From Pyronema omphalodes (taxonomy: Eukaryota > Ascomycota > Pezizomycetes > Pezizales > Pyronemataceae), in assembly GCA_024516155.1 (NCBI GenBank), contig JAJJXM010000109.1, positions 27,708 to 91,707 on the forward strand: a DNA stretch of 64,000 bases, written 5' to 3'. The number at the start of each line of letters is the position of its first letter. The first letter of the stretch is position 1. Shown in pieces: positions 44,501-56,818 of the stretch. Position numbers and translations under genes: made by a program. The notes below the pieces were generated by a model. It made no database searches, had not been told where the DNA came from, and saw nothing but the letters and a program-made list of their open reading frames with translations.

Positions 44501-44822
44501 CGAGGCGCATCACTACAACCTCCTCACTCACCTACGCTCCAAGCCAAACACGATCATAGCGTACACGGACGGCTCGCAACTCGAAGGCTCCACCGGAGCA
44601 GGATTCTATATCCTGACAGGCCTCGATCAGAGATTCCGAAGGACCATCCCAATGGGCAGATCATGCCAAGTCTTCGACGCAGAACTGAAAGCCATCGAAG
44701 AATGCCTGATCGCCTGTAATACCAACATCCGCCGGCTACATCTCCAATACCGCGAAATCAATATCTTCACCGATAATCAAGCCGCTATCATCCGGGCAAC
44801 TCGTCTCACCCCGGGCCCAGGA
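41561..44822 (+). pseudogene. E1 ORF2: APE endonuclease-RT-RNase H
   Basis: Starts MHRPEKSAAIINVISHNIN at the ORF1 overlap. Endonuclease motifs: LIQEAN, GDMNAHH and GSDHEVV. A frameshift in the C run near 41821-41829, TGA at 42570-42572 and TGA at 44109-44111 break it. RT: SSPKKAPGPDGI, YRPIALLN and YIDDVAVV. Motif A reads FLNVRGAFDN where an Asp (FLDV) is expected. RNase H: AYTDGSQLEGSTGAGFYI, FDAELKAIEE and FTDNQAAI. It ends at LTPGPG, where D inserts (candidate duplication CAGGA, 44818-44822). Confidence 0.9.
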
Positions 44823-47729
44823 TGTCATACCCTACCCCGATAAGACATTTAAAAAGAATGGGGATTCTTACCTAAGTAATAACTCAAGCCAAAGGCGAGA
44901 GCTATTACTAACCACCCTTCATCCACTTCCCGCAGGAAGTAGGATGATGGGGGGCCAGGGAAAAAGTCTGCGTCATCTAGGGCGGGGAAACCCGGGGCAG
45001 CCCCCGAGGTGGGTCTGTTTCCGATCAATGACTGCGGTTTCTAATGCGCAGCCATACCTCGAGGAACATACCGCTGCCGCTGATAAAAACCTGGAATACT
45101 TATAACCTGAGGGCCTCACTCAAAGACTTACCGAAGCCTTTGAGCAAACGCACCTCTTCCGCCGTATACGAGAAAACCGTCCAGAAAGGGTCGTGGAACT
45201 AAGAGACCCGGCGGGCCAGATATACATACGAATAGAAAGGAGAATGTGACGCAAGTAGGTCACCGCAGGAAACAGATATCGAGGTTGATGAGGATAGGAA
45301 GGTTAGGAGGGAAAGAACTGTATTTAAGTTTAATGGGATAATGTATTCACGAGACACTTTGCCGTAAAACAAGAAAACATAGTCATATGTGACCGAGGCA
45401 TTACGCCTGACCGACGGAGGAAACCGGATAAGCCGAATAACATCATACGACAGCGGAGTCTAGTCGGCCGAAGGAGATAAGGAGTTAACTGCCTCTTTGG
45501 TTAGTTATCACCGGAAACCTTATCTTCGCAAACGCACTTTCGAACTGCCGATATGACGAGACGACCGTACGACGAACGGAACATCCGACCACCTCCTATT
45601 AGGGACCCCCGGGAGGCCCACAGTCTATTGCCGATCATGACGACATTATCAGATCATACAAACGACTTCACCGGATGAGACGGAATCGCCAGCCGGATAT
45701 CACAGTCCGAAGTTAGTTGCAGGAACGCGTCAGCCGGTCCTGCAATGCACATTCCTCGAAATGCATTCCGATGCCTTATTATTATTAATGACATCAGTGC
45801 AAACGACGAAAAGAACGAGTCTAGGCATTAGCAAAGGACTAAGGCATCATCCGGATAACGGCCCGGAGGATGTCTTAAAGTATATTCGCGATATTAGCGT
45901 TTTCACCAAAAGTTGCATTTTGTATGGTGGAAAAATCACGTTTAGGTGTAGCCAACCAACGTCTTAGGGTACTTCCACTTCCGCCCACCGCATAGTGCTT
46001 GCAGGGTATATGAGTGGGGAGCTCAAGATAAGAAAAATATAAAAGTGCCAAAAAGCCCCCACTCGAAGAAGCTATCATCCAGCAATGCAATCAGTACTGT
46101 CCCGAATACAACAACACTTCTCACGAAGGGTTATTGTCATCTTTTGAGTCAATACCCGACGTCCTCAAATATATACCTTACCTCCAATCAATACAATACC
46201 TCCGGTCGTCCCTCTGAAAGAAACGACCACTAAACGAAACCGATACTCTCGAAACGCTCCCTGAGATACGCAGGAGAGTGTCATACCCTACCCCGATAAG
46301 ACATTTAAAAGAATGGGGATTCTTACCTAAGTAGTAACTCAAGCCAAAAGGCGAGAGCTATTACTAACCACCCTTCATCCACTTCCCGCAGGAAGTAGGA
46401 TAATGGGGGGCCAGGGAAAAAGTCAGCGTCATCTAGGGCGGGGAAACCCGGGGCAGCCCCCGAGGTGGGTCTGTTTCCGATCAATGACTGCGGTTTCTAA
46501 TGCGCAGCCATACCTCGAGGAACATACCGCTGCCGCTGATAAAAACCTGGAATACTTATAACCTTAGGGCCTCACTCAAAGACTTACCGAAGCCTTTGAG
46601 CGAACGCACCTCTTGCGCCGTATACGAGAAAACCGTCCAGAAAGGGTCGTGGAACTAAGAGACCCGGCGGGCCAGATATACATACGAATAGAAAGGAGAA
46701 TGTGACGCAAGTAGGTCACCGCAGGAAACAGATATCGAGGTTGATGAGGATAGAAAGGTTAGGAGGGAAAGAACTGTATTTAAGTTAAAAGGGATAATGT
46801 ATTCACGAAACACTTTGCCGTAAAACAAGAAAACATAGTCATATGTGACCGAGGCATTACGCCTGACCGACGGAGGAAACCGGATAAGCCGAAAAACATC
46901 TTACGACAGTGGAGTCTAGTCGGCCGAAGGAGATAAGGAGTTAACTACCTCTTTGGGTAGTTATCACCGGAAACCTTATCTTCGCAAACGCACCTTCGAA
47001 CTGCCGATATGACGAGACGACCGAACGATGAACGGACCATCGGACCACCTCCTATTAGGGACCCCCGGAAGGCCCACAGTCTATTGCCGACCATGACGAC
47101 ATCATCAGATCATACAAACGACTTCACCGGATGCGACGGAATCGCCAACCGGATATCGAAGTCCGACGTTAGTTGCAGGAACGCGTCAGCCGGTCCTGCA
47201 ATGCACATTCCTCGAAATGCATTCCGATGCCTTATTATTATTAATGACATCAGTGCAAACGACGAAAAGAACGAGTCTAGGCATTAGCAAACGACTAAGG
47301 CATCATCCGGACAACGGCCGGGAGGATGTCTTAAAGTATATTCGCGATATTAGCGTTTTCACCAAAAGTTGCATTTTGTATGGTGGAAAATTGACGTTTA
47401 GGTGTAGCCAACCAACGTCTTAGGGTACTTCCACTTCCGCCCACCGCATAGTGCTTGCAGGGTATATGAGTGGGGAGCTCAACATAAGAAAAATATAAAA
47501 GTGCCAAAAGCCCCCACTCGAAGAAGCCATCATCCAGCAACCCAATCACCATTGTTCCGAATACAACCACACATCCCACGAAGGGTTATTGCCTTCTCTT
47601 AAGTCAATACCCGACGCCATCGAATCTATACCTTACCTCAAATCAAGACAATACCTCCGGTCGTCCCTCTTCAAGAAACGACCACCAGAACCGATACTCT
47701 CGAAACGCTCCCTGAGATACACAGGAGAG
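44823..47729 (+). repeat. D LTR: 1.45-kb tandem duplication (U3-like)
   Basis: Two direct copies, 44823-46278 (1456 bp) and 46279-47729 (1451 bp), each from TGTCATACCCTACCCCGATAAG to CTGAGATACRCAGGAGAG, with high identity. They contain AAATATAAAAG (near 46035 and 47490). I see no credible coding sequence; short open frames (such as one starting near 45761) are repeated with the unit and show no recognisable motif. Confidence 0.9.
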
Positions 47730-48020
47730 TTTAAACTTATAACTGTTATCACCTCTACTTTCCGTTAGAAGAATTCCCTTGAGAAGTAATAATTCCCCTT
47801 CTTGGAATTATTGCTTCTCTCTTTTCTTTCGGGAATTTGAGAGTTACCCGGCCGTCCATTACCCAAGGACCCCTGGTTTACAGAGAGTTTAAACTTATAA
47901 CTGTTATCATCTCTACTTTCCGTTAGAAGAATCCCCTTGAGAAGTAATAATTCCCCTTCTTGGAATTATTGCTTCTCTCTTTTCTTTCGGGAATTTCAGA
48001 GTTACCCGGCCGTCCATTAC
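47730..48020 (+). repeat. D LTR: 158-bp tandem duplication (R-U5-like)
   Basis: Unit 1 47730-47887; unit 2 47888-48020, completed by 63413-63432 beyond B2. Each starts TTTAAACTTATAACTG and ends GGACCCCYGGTTTACA. TAAACTTATA (47732-47741 and 47890-47899) is the exact complement of the primer-binding position at 63434-63443. Confidence 0.85.
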
Positions 48021-49428
48021 TGTGAACCTGGGCACAGCTTCGTCTATGCAGAGGCTTTTCCGATTGTATCTCTAGTGCTTCGATCTCAGTGTTGACAGAC
48101 ACTTCGTTCCCAAGAACAGACAGACACTTCGTTCCCAAGAACTAATAGAGCTTATCCAACGATAAAGCTAGGAAGAGAATTAATCGATCACAGGCGGAAT
48201 AAACTTAAGGGTTGTCTTCGGAGGTATTCGTTGGTGATAATAGGTATCGTTGCGTAGAGGATCAAATGGTTGATGATGGAGGAGAGAGAGGGAAGACAAA
48301 GGCTCTTTTATAGACTTTCGTCTACAAGTTCGCCCAGACTCCCTAGGGAACCAATTTCCAAACTGAGCCTAGGAGATAAGACAAGAGTCATTTCTGAGAC
48401 GCATCTGCTGATAGATTGCATCATACGAAGTGCGTGATCATATTGATTACTTGCTTGCATGATGCTTGCTATCGTCAGACTAATCCTTGACATTCCTCTC
48501 TGTACTACCATACCTTGCAATCAGGTGTCAGGGTTATGAGTCATATGGGAGGGCAACTCCGCTTGACTGCATAATGCATGAACTCCTCTGACAAATAACA
48601 TGTGAGTCATTTATCTTGTGAGTCGTGCTATCATAGATCTCCCTAGAGAATCTCGATTGCGAATGGAGGAATCTGACATCATAAGGCATCCATGCCCTAC
48701 CGGAGTGGATCACTCCGACACATTCCTGTGTGATGTCATTATGGCTCCACCTGCGCGCACTTGCGCCCAGCCACACCCTGGTGTGGATGCAAACGCCGAG
48801 CTGTTCCTTGGTTGGTAGTCAATAGCCTAAGGGCGCGTCATATCGGTTCCACCAAACAGTTGCCTTGAGAGGGTTGCATGCTTATGGACGTCGTCTCATG
48901 CCTTAGCAATCTTGACCCTTGTCCATAGCCCCACTCCTGTTTGCCGACTAGACTCTGCCTTGTCTTCCTGGCTGACCATTCACCCAACTAAGTAACACCG
49001 GATGATTTCGTCGCACCGCTCTGCACATCCTTGGAACTCTCTTCCGATGCAGACCCCTTTGTAGCCGTGAACTTCCGAACACTCCTGAAGTATAAGGAGG
49101 TGTCCTTTCGTCTTCGTCTTCGTTCTCCATCAGCGTCGTTCGTAGTTGCTCAAGGGTAAGTCGACACCCATGAGGTAAGTGTTCCCCAATCTCTTCTCTT
49201 CTGAATCCTCCCAAACTGACATTGAATAATATTTGCGACGCCTCGGGCCGGGATCCTCGTGAGGTCCTATCGGAAAGTCACGAATCACGTGACGTGGCTT
49301 GCCGGAGCTCCTCTGGGTGTTCCGGCCTGGGATACTAACTGACTATTCATTCTCTGTCGAGTTTGCCATATTCTCCATTGCGTTATATATGATACCAATT
49401 CTATCCTCACACATTTTAGGGTGTGACA
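48021..49428 (-). repeat. B2 3' LTR
   Basis: 1408 bp, TGTGAACCTGGG...AGGGTGTGACA on the + strand. Minus-strand TATA box (reverse complement of CTTTTATA near 48305). ATAAACTTAAGG at about 48199-48210 is the complement of the primer-binding position. A C-run after the LTR (49431-49440) is the polypurine tract in element sense. Confidence 0.95.
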
Positions 49429-49599
49429 CCACCTCTCCCCTGTTCAAGCTTCGTCCCGAAGCTCGTAGTTCATCTTTCTGTGATCGCACTACGCCGTAGC
49501 CTAGTGACTTAAGTGATCAATTTTGGATGTAGTCCTCCAGCCCCTACATCCTACTACCAACTCTACCTGATGAAAACCACATGGGAAAAACATCAAGCA

Positions 49600-52500
49600 T
49601 TATTCTTTGAGTCGGTAGTCCCTCGGAGAATCAGTATACTTGAGATGGAAATCTCTTAGCTTCTCCTGACCTCCTACTGAAAAGTTGTCGAAGGGTTCTG
49701 CCGTCCAGTCTTTCTTGTTGGGCCACCCTAGCCATTTGACGAGGTAAAGTACTCTGCTGCCTGATTTGTAGCTGCTCATAATTTCGTCTATGTCGTACTC
49801 CTCGCTTCCCTCAACATCGTCTGCTTCCCGAAGAATCTTGTTTGGGTCTGGTGGAGCTCTGGTTCCAGTGTGGAAGGGCTCCAGTAGGGAAGTGTGGAAG
49901 ACATTGTGAATCTTCCATCTTCTTGGTAGTGTGAGACGTATTGCTGTTGGGGATATGACCTTTTCGATTTGGAATGGACCATGTAATTTGTGATCCAATT
50001 TGTGTGATGGGCGTCTTGTTTTTATGTGTCGTCCATCGAGCATAACCAAGTCTCCAACTTGGTAAGTAGGGGCCTCCTTTCGCTGAAGGTCTGCATACTT
50101 CTTCATTCTTTCTTGTGCCTTCTGTAATGCTGACCTAGCACCTTCATGCACTGTATGCATCCAATGAGCGTATGCTTTGCTGGCCGGGTTTTGCACAGCT
50201 GTTGGAATGGGATTGCTAGCAATGGGGTTGTAACCGTAATTCGCATAAAAAGGTGATAGTCCTGTAGCGCTGGTTACTGAGTTGTTGTAAGCGAACTCAG
50301 CCATTGGCAATAGATCAACCCAATCATTCATCTCATGATTGACAAAGGAGCGGAGGTATGCTTCAATTGTCTGGTTAAGTCGTTCCGTCTGTCCATCTGT
50401 TTGAGGGTGGAACGCTGTGGACATTCTAGGTTTGATTGCTAGTGTCCCAAGAAATGCTTTCCAGGTGGTGCTTGTAAACCTGGAGTCTCTGTCCGACACA
50501 ATATCTGTGGGTAGCCCATGTAACTTCCAAATTTCCTTCGCAAAGATTCTAACAAGGTCTGCAGTTGTCTTGCCGTCTTTTTGCAGTGGTATGAAGTGGG
50601 CCATCTTAGAGAATCTGTCAACTATTACCCATAGTTGATCGCATCCATTGGATTCTGGTAGGTCGGTGATAAAGTCCATGGCGATTGATTGCCATGGGGC
50701 ATAGGGTAGTTCCAAAGGTTGAAGTAATCCGTACTTGAGGTGCCGTGCTTTTTTGTCTTTTTGACATTCCATACAACTCCTTACATAAGTTATTATTTGT
50801 TCTGCCATTCTTGGCCACCAGAAGTTCCTTCGTATTAATTCAATTGTTTTGTCCTGTCCGAAGTGACCTGCAATTTTCGAGTCATGTTCAGATTCCAGAA
50901 CTGTCTTTACCAAATCCTTTGGTACCCATAGTTTTTCCTTTCGATAGACTATGCGATTATCTATCGTCAATGGTTCCTTAATTTTCTTTGTTGCCCCCAC
51001 GTAAATCTCATCCAGCTTACCAGCTTCCTTTACCATCTTCAAGAATTCTTCTGACCATTTAATAAAAGGAATAGAGGAAAGACGTGCTGAAGACATAATA
51101 AATGATGTTCCTTCTCCAGCACTGCTGATTGACGAAATGGATGCAAAATGACTCTTATGCAGGATCGTCGTAATCGGCTGATCTTCACCTCCCCCCTTTT
51201 CAGGTCGGAACTCCGGACGCCTAGATAGAGCATCAGGTTTCCCATTTTTAACCCCAGGTCTATAAAAAATCTTAAAGTCAACGCCAGCAAGCTCTTGAGC
51301 CCATCTAGCTTGACGTCGATTGAGTACTTTTGTTGTTGTAAAGTACTCAAGGTTTTGGTGGTCGCTGTAAACTTGGACAGTGTGCATTGCTCCCTCAAGA
51401 TATCGCCTCCATACTTTGAATGAGTCCACAATAGCTAACAGCTCCTTGTCATGGATCTCATAGTTTATCTCAGCAGGAGTGAATTTTCTTGAGTGGAAAG
51501 CAATTGGGTGCAACTTTCCATCTTCCCCCTTCTGGGATAGAACTGCGCCTAAAGCAAAATCTGAAGCATCTGTTTCAACAATGCAAACCTGTCTTGGGTC
51601 GAAATGACTTAAGATTGGTGCAGTAGTGAAACGACTTTTGAGCTCATCAAATGCTAGTTCCATAGCAACAGTCCATTCCCATTTCTTCGCATCGCCCTTT
51701 GTTGATTCTGTCAGAGGACGACATATCTTGGAGAAGTTCTTGATAAATCTGCGATAGAAGTTTGCGAATGCAAGAAAGCCCTGTGTTTCTTTCAAGGATT
51801 TTGGGGGTTCCCATACCAGGACTGTTTGTACCTTGTCCTTTGCCATTTCAATGCCATTTTCGCTGATAATATAACCCAGAAATTCCACTCTGTTTTGTCC
51901 CCAAACACATTTTTCCGGAGAGATAACCAGCCCATTTTCTTCCAATCTTTTTAACACTTCCTTAACCAATTTGTCGTGTTCTTCCTCTGTCTCAGCATAT
52001 ATGAGAACATCATCAATATACGCAATTACTCCCTGATCCAACATGTCTCTAAAGATATGATTCATCATATCTTGGAATGTGGCTGGGGCATTGCTGAAGC
52101 CAAAAGGCATAACAGAAAATTCATATAATCGATATCGGCATCGAAAGGCCGTTTTCCATTCATCTCCTTCTTTTATTCTGATGAGATGATATCCATTCTT
52201 GAGGTCCATTTTCGTAAATATTTTTGCTCCTCTAACTCTGTCTTGTAATTCTGACATGAGTGGGAGTGGGTACCGGTTGGCAATTGTAATTTTGTTGATG
52301 CCCCGGTAATCAACACATAACCGTAGACCTCTGCCATGAGGCTTTGGGACAAAGAGAATAGGAGCTGCTGCTGGTGACTTGGAAGGTCTGATTTTACCAG
52401 TACGCAGCATATCCTTCAACCATTCTCTTAGTGTCTCTAGCTCAACTTCGTTGAGAGCATAGACAGGTCCCCAAGGAGGCTTTTCGCCTTCAACTAAGTC

Positions 52501-53208
52501 AATCGCATGGTCGTAGGGTTTGTGATCAGGAAGCCTATCTGCAGCTTCCTTTGTCATAATGTTGATCCAGCCGCGGAATTTCTCTGGGACTTGCTGAAGG
52601 GCCTCAGATAATTCCTCCTTGGTGGATACAGATGAGATGTGGCCTAAGACTAAGGCTTCTGGATGGTCGAGGACATGTTTATCGACCTTGAGTGAGAAGG
52701 CACTGGCTTGTGCCTTTGTACATTTTTCTTTTCAACGTGAGGATGTAAAGGAGATCTTGTCTTGATCTCCCCAGAGGTTGCAGGGCTGATGTAGTGCCAT
52801 CCACCAACAAGGCAGGATAGCATCGCAGTCACTATCGAGTGGAGCGACTTCAAAAGATTCTGCAGCAAAATGTTTCTTATGCTGCAATATGAAGGGAACC
52901 ATGAAGACTTCACCTGCTCCAGCAACTATTTCATTGTTAAAGTTGCGGATTTGTAAAGGGGTGTCTCTCTTAACGGTTGGGATTTTGTATTTGTGGACAA
53001 AGGCTTTGTCCAGGAGGGCAGCAGTAGATCCTGTATCAAGAAGGACTCTAACTGTGCGTTGTTGATTCTTGGACCAGTTGAGAACCATGTTGATAATTGG
53101 TCTCGGTCCATGGTGAGGAGGAGTGGGAGCTGATTCCTGGGTAACTGGAATAGCTGCTCCATTGTCTTTTCGTCGACTCTTAGTCCTGGTCGACAGAAGG
53201 CTGTCCAT
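49600..53208 (-). CDS. B2 Pol: protease-RT-RNase H-integrase-chromodomain (one nonsense codon)
   Basis: ATG 53208 (MDSLLSTRTKSRR), though the frame is open upstream into the gag end, -1 to gag. Domains by codon: protease VRVLLDTGSTAALLD near 50-65; TGA at codon 159 (52732-52734; B1 has Cys there); RT FTKMDLKNGYHL and YIDDVLIYAE near 397; RNase H VETDASDFALGAV; integrase zinc module near 775 (GHFGQDKTIELI...CMECQ); DDE core (MDFITDLP, SDRDSRF, TDGQTERLNQ) near 845-940; GPY/F-like module; chromodomain near 1130-1190 (EYDIDEIMSSYKSG...WLGWPNKKDW). Complete apart from the TGA. Confidence 0.93.
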
Positions 53209-53291
53209 TGATTTCCTTTTTATTCCTGCGCATTTCCCTATTACTGCGTCTTCATATCCATCCTCCTCGGGTGACGCTTCCCTAGAGGACT

Positions 53292-55463
53292 CTAAAAATC
53301 CGAATCAATGACTTCCTCATCCTCCATTTCCCAAATCCTTGGTTGCGCATCAGACATATGAGTGTCTTCCTCATCTTGTCTTACTGCAGCAGTCTTCGCC
53401 TTCTTGGCTTCCTTGGGCCTTTCCTGTTCTTGCCCTTCTTCATTATCTTCATCGTCCCGCTTCCTCTTTCCTGAAGAAGCTACCTTCCCATCCTTTGCCA
53501 GGTCAGTTCCCCCAACTGTCTTCTTTGCATAGCAGTCGTACATTCTATGACCAGCACGACCACATCGCCAACATTCAGCCTTATCTTTCTTATGTTTGTC
53601 GATTTCGGCTTGGGGTACTCCTTGCAAAGCCTCCCTTCCTGAGGCATAAACCGCCGGTTTATCTGACTTCCTGTCCTTTTTCCCAGCAAATTCCTTCTTG
53701 GATCCCTTATCCTTAACCTTTCGGTCCTTCTGCTGCACCTCACGTGGGCGAGCAGCTTCCCTTTCTTTCCCTTTATCCTTGCGTTCCCCACGCACTTCTA
53801 AGGTCTTTTTCTTCGTATACCCCAATTCTTCATTCAAGCCTTCCACAACATGTGCAGCTTCTTTGACTGCATGAATCAGGGCAACATCATCATTGGGAAC
53901 CTCTCCACACCGTTGGTAAACCATCTTCTTGATAGCTGGTGTCATAGCCTCCCATATCACATTCCTAAACATAGGGCCCAGTGGTCCAACACGCATATTC
54001 AGATCCTCCAACTTAGTGATATAATCATCGATATCACCATCGTATTGTAGTTCTGTAATGCGTTTGACGTCCTTCTGAGCCTCCCTCTTATCCTCGAACC
54101 TTGTCTCAAATGCACTGGAAAATGCAGCCCAAGTATCCTTCAATTTCTGTTTCTGAATAGACTTCCTGCGCTCCTGGTGCCATGCTAAAGCCTTGTGGGT
54201 GAATAGACTACCAACCCACTTAACCTGCGCATCTTCATCAGGCCAGGATGTGGCATAGGTTTCCACGTAATCCTGTACTGACATCCACCAGGCTCTAAGC
54301 AGAGTCTTGTCCTTTCCTGAGAAGAATTGAGGTGCCTTGAGTTCTGGCATCTTGGGTCTCTTTGGTGCATCTCTGGGTCCTTGGATCTTGTCGATAATGG
54401 AAGTGAGGAATCTTGTTGCATCCTCCTCAGCTTCTCTTTCTTCTCTAGTCTTTTGGCGAGGGGGCCTTTCTGGCTGTCCGGGTCTTCCTTGGCCATTATC
54501 GGAGGGCTCAGGAGGGGGAATGGTAACCCTTCTTCTTGGAGGGCCATTGCCTCGTCCTCCATTTCCTCCTGCTGCTGGAGGGGGTGTGTCGTTTCTAGAG
54601 GGTGGTAGATTTGTGTCTACTGCCACCTGAAAAATGCTTGGGGAGACAGTTCTGCGTTGGGGTTCGTCTTGTACCGCATCCGCAAGTGACTGTGCATCGA
54701 TAGGTTGGTTATTGGCTGTCATGTCCATGACCCTTTGTATGACCTTATCGATAATCTCCTTCTTCTCATTTTCCCTCTCTGTCTCGTACTCCAAAAGCCT
54801 TTGTTGCTGTTCTTGCTCATTGTGGGCTAAAAGACGGATTTGCTCGTCCCTTTGTTGGTCAGCCTGGTTCTTTGTGGCTGCCCAGCCTTCAACACCGAAG
54901 TTCCATCGTTGTTGATGGTTGGAGAATCCTTGGAGGTAATCATTGATGATCTGTACACCAATGTTGAGTTGTTGAACAGCCTGGTGGTTGGCTGTTTGCT
55001 TTTCTTGAGCGTCCGTGGCTAGTTCACCAAGGGCGTTCCAAACCTGAGAACTGAATTCATTGCTTGACTGGATGAGTCTAACAATGGCTGTTTGGTTGAG
55101 TTCTCTGTCGATGTCGCCTTGTCGAATAACAACATCGTAGGCATTTTGCATAATGCCTGACATTTCTTGGTACAGATTCTTGACGTTTTGCATATCGGTC
55201 TGTACCGAAACTCCTTCTTTCTTCAGGGCTTCAATCAATGCCTGCACATCTTGTTCAGTTGTCTCCATCCTGTCCACCATCTTGACGAACCATTCTGGAA
55301 GTTGGTCCCTGCTGACAGTGGTTCCCTGGCGAACTACAGCTTTACCATCTGCAGAGAGTTGGTCCCATGATTGAGGGCGATGGACTTCCACCATATCTCC
55401 CATGGAAACATCGTCATCGTGACGGGCTGCCGGGGATGCAGTGATTCTGCGGTAGGAGGACAT
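53292..55463 (-). CDS. B2 Gag
   Basis: 723 residues, ATG 55463 (MSSYRRITASPAARHDDD). N-terminal RPQSWDQL region, then long helices likely to form coiled coil (PEWFVKMVDRMETTEQD onward), Q/E-rich segment, Pro-rich linker, capsid-like block (PQFFSGKDKTLLRAWW; RFEDKREAQKDVKRITEL), a Lys-rich linker, CCHC knuckle CWRCGRAGHRMYDC and an acidic tail ending DSDF. Longer than the Gag of A or C. The last codons GAT TTT TAG offer a T_TTT_TAG shifty stop for entry to the -1 pol frame. Confidence 0.93.
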   Translation of the reverse strand: MSSYRRITASPAARHDDDVSMGDMVEVHRPQSWDQLSADGKAVVRQGTTVSRDQLPEWFVKMVDRMETTEQDVQALIEALKKEGVSVQTDMQNVKNLYQEMSGIMQNAYDVVIRQGDIDRELNQTAIVRLIQSSNEFSSQVWNALGELATDAQEKQTANHQAVQQLNIGVQIINDYLQGFSNHQQRWNFGVEGWAATKNQADQQRDEQIRLLAHNEQEQQQRLLEYETERENEKKEIIDKVIQRVMDMTANNQPIDAQSLADAVQDEPQRRTVSPSIFQVAVDTNLPPSRNDTPPPAAGGNGGRGNGPPRRRVTIPPPEPSDNGQGRPGQPERPPRQKTREEREAEEDATRFLTSIIDKIQGPRDAPKRPKMPELKAPQFFSGKDKTLLRAWWMSVQDYVETYATSWPDEDAQVKWVGSLFTHKALAWHQERRKSIQKQKLKDTWAAFSSAFETRFEDKREAQKDVKRITELQYDGDIDDYITKLEDLNMRVGPLGPMFRNVIWEAMTPAIKKMVYQRCGEVPNDDVALIHAVKEAAHVVEGLNEELGYTKKKTLEVRGERKDKGKEREAARPREVQQKDRKVKDKGSKKEFAGKKDRKSDKPAVYASGREALQGVPQAEIDKHKKDKAECWRCGRAGHRMYDCYAKKTVGGTDLAKDGKVASSGKRKRDDEDNEEGQEQERPKEAKKAKTAAVRQDEEDTHMSDAQPRIWEMEDEEVIDSDF

Positions 55464-55558
55464 TGCTGAGTAGTAGGTGCTTTGTGAAATTGATCTTGCT
55501 TGACCTAGAAGAGGGTCTTTTCGTTATCGTATCGATTAATAAACTTGGTAGCTTGTAG

Positions 55559-55570
55559 CCTTAAGTTTAT
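55559..55570 (-). promoter_or_regulatory. B2 primer-binding position, self-complementary
   Basis: Element sense ATAAACTTAAGG, two bases inside the 5' LTR. Its exact 12-nt reverse complement lies in the LTR (+ strand ATAAACTTAAGG at 55751-55762). The leader 55464-55558 shows nothing else. Confidence 0.6.
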
Positions 55571-56818
55571 AGTGTGAACCTGGGCACAGCTTCGTCTATG
55601 CAGAGGCTTTTCCGATTGTATCTCTAGTGCTTCGTTCTCAGTGTTGACAGACACTTCGTTCCCAAGAACAGACAGACACTTCGTTCCCAAGAACTAATAG
55701 AGCTTATCCAATGATAAAGCTAGGAAGAGAATTAATCGATCACAGGCGGAATAAACTTAAGGGTTGTCTTCGGAGGTATTCGTTGGTGATAATAGGTATC
55801 GTTGCGTAGAGGATCAAATGGTTGATGATGGAGGAGAGAGAGGGAAGACAAAGGCTCTTTTATAGACTTTCGTCTACAAGTTCGCCCAGACTCCCTAGGG
55901 AACCAATTTCCAAACTGAGCCTAGGAGATAAGACAAGAGTCATTTCTGAGACGCATCTGCTGATAGATTGCATCATACGAAGTGCGTGATCATATTGATT
56001 ACTTGCTTGCATGATGCTTGCTATCGTCAGACTAATCCTTGACATTCCTCTCTGTACTACCATACCTTGCAATCAGGTGTCAGGGTTATGAGTCATATGG
56101 GAGGGCAACTCCGCTTGACTGCATAATGCATGAACTCCTCTGACAAATAACATGTGAGTCATTTATCTTGTGAGTCGTGCTATCATAGATCTCCCTAGAG
56201 AATCTCGATTGCGAATGGAGGAATCTGACATCATAAGGCATCCATGCCCTACCGGAGTGGATCACTCCGACACATTCCTGTGTGATGTCATTATGGCTCC
56301 ACCTGCGCGCACTTGCGCCCAGCCACACCCTGGTGTGGATGCAAACGCCGAGCTGTTCCTTGGTTGGTAGTCAATAGCCTAAGGGCGCGTCATATCGGTT
56401 CCACCAAACAGTTGCCTTGAGAGGGTTGCATGCTTATGGACGTCGTCTCATGCCTTAGCAATCTTGACCCTTGTCCATAGCCCCACTCCTGTTTGCCGAC
56501 TAGACTCTGCCTTGTCTTCCTGGCTGACCATTCACCCAACTAAGTAACACCGGATGATTTCGTCGCACCGCTCTGCACATCCTTGGAACTCTCTTCCGAT
56601 GCAGACCCCTTTGTAGCCGTGAACTTCCGAACACTCCTGAAGTATAAGGAGGTGTCCTTTCGTCTTCGTCTTGGTTCTCCATCAGCGTCGTTTGTAGTTG
56701 CTCAAGGGTAAGTCGACACCCATGAGGTAAGTGTTCCCCAATCTCTTCTCTTCTGAATCCTCCCAAACTTACATTGAATAATAGTTGCGACGCCTCGGGC
56801 CGGGATCCTCGTGAGGTC

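Larger units (their letters stand above)
39474..44822 (+). mobile_element. Tad1/I-like non-LTR retrotransposon E1
   Basis: 5' leader 39474-39765 (C-rich, no long ORF), then ORF1 and ORF2, the latter cut in RNase H by D at 44823. ORF2 has APE-type endonuclease, RT and RNase H, the layout of the Tad1/I group. Several nonsense codons and a frameshift make it inactive. Confidence 0.88.

Noticed and set aside
45761..47423. Repeated ~68-codon frames in the D LTR (45761 and 47217)
   Set aside because: They are simply copies of the 1.45-kb unit, with no motif and no evidence of selection.
48308..49214. Small open frames in the B LTR (duplicated at 55860-56766)
   Set aside because: They lie within LTR sequence, differ between B1 and B2 and have no recognisable domain.
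48021..56818. Segmental duplication of about 1.25 kb (48021 and 55573)
   Set aside because: These are the two LTRs of B2, with matching ends and ATTAC duplication.
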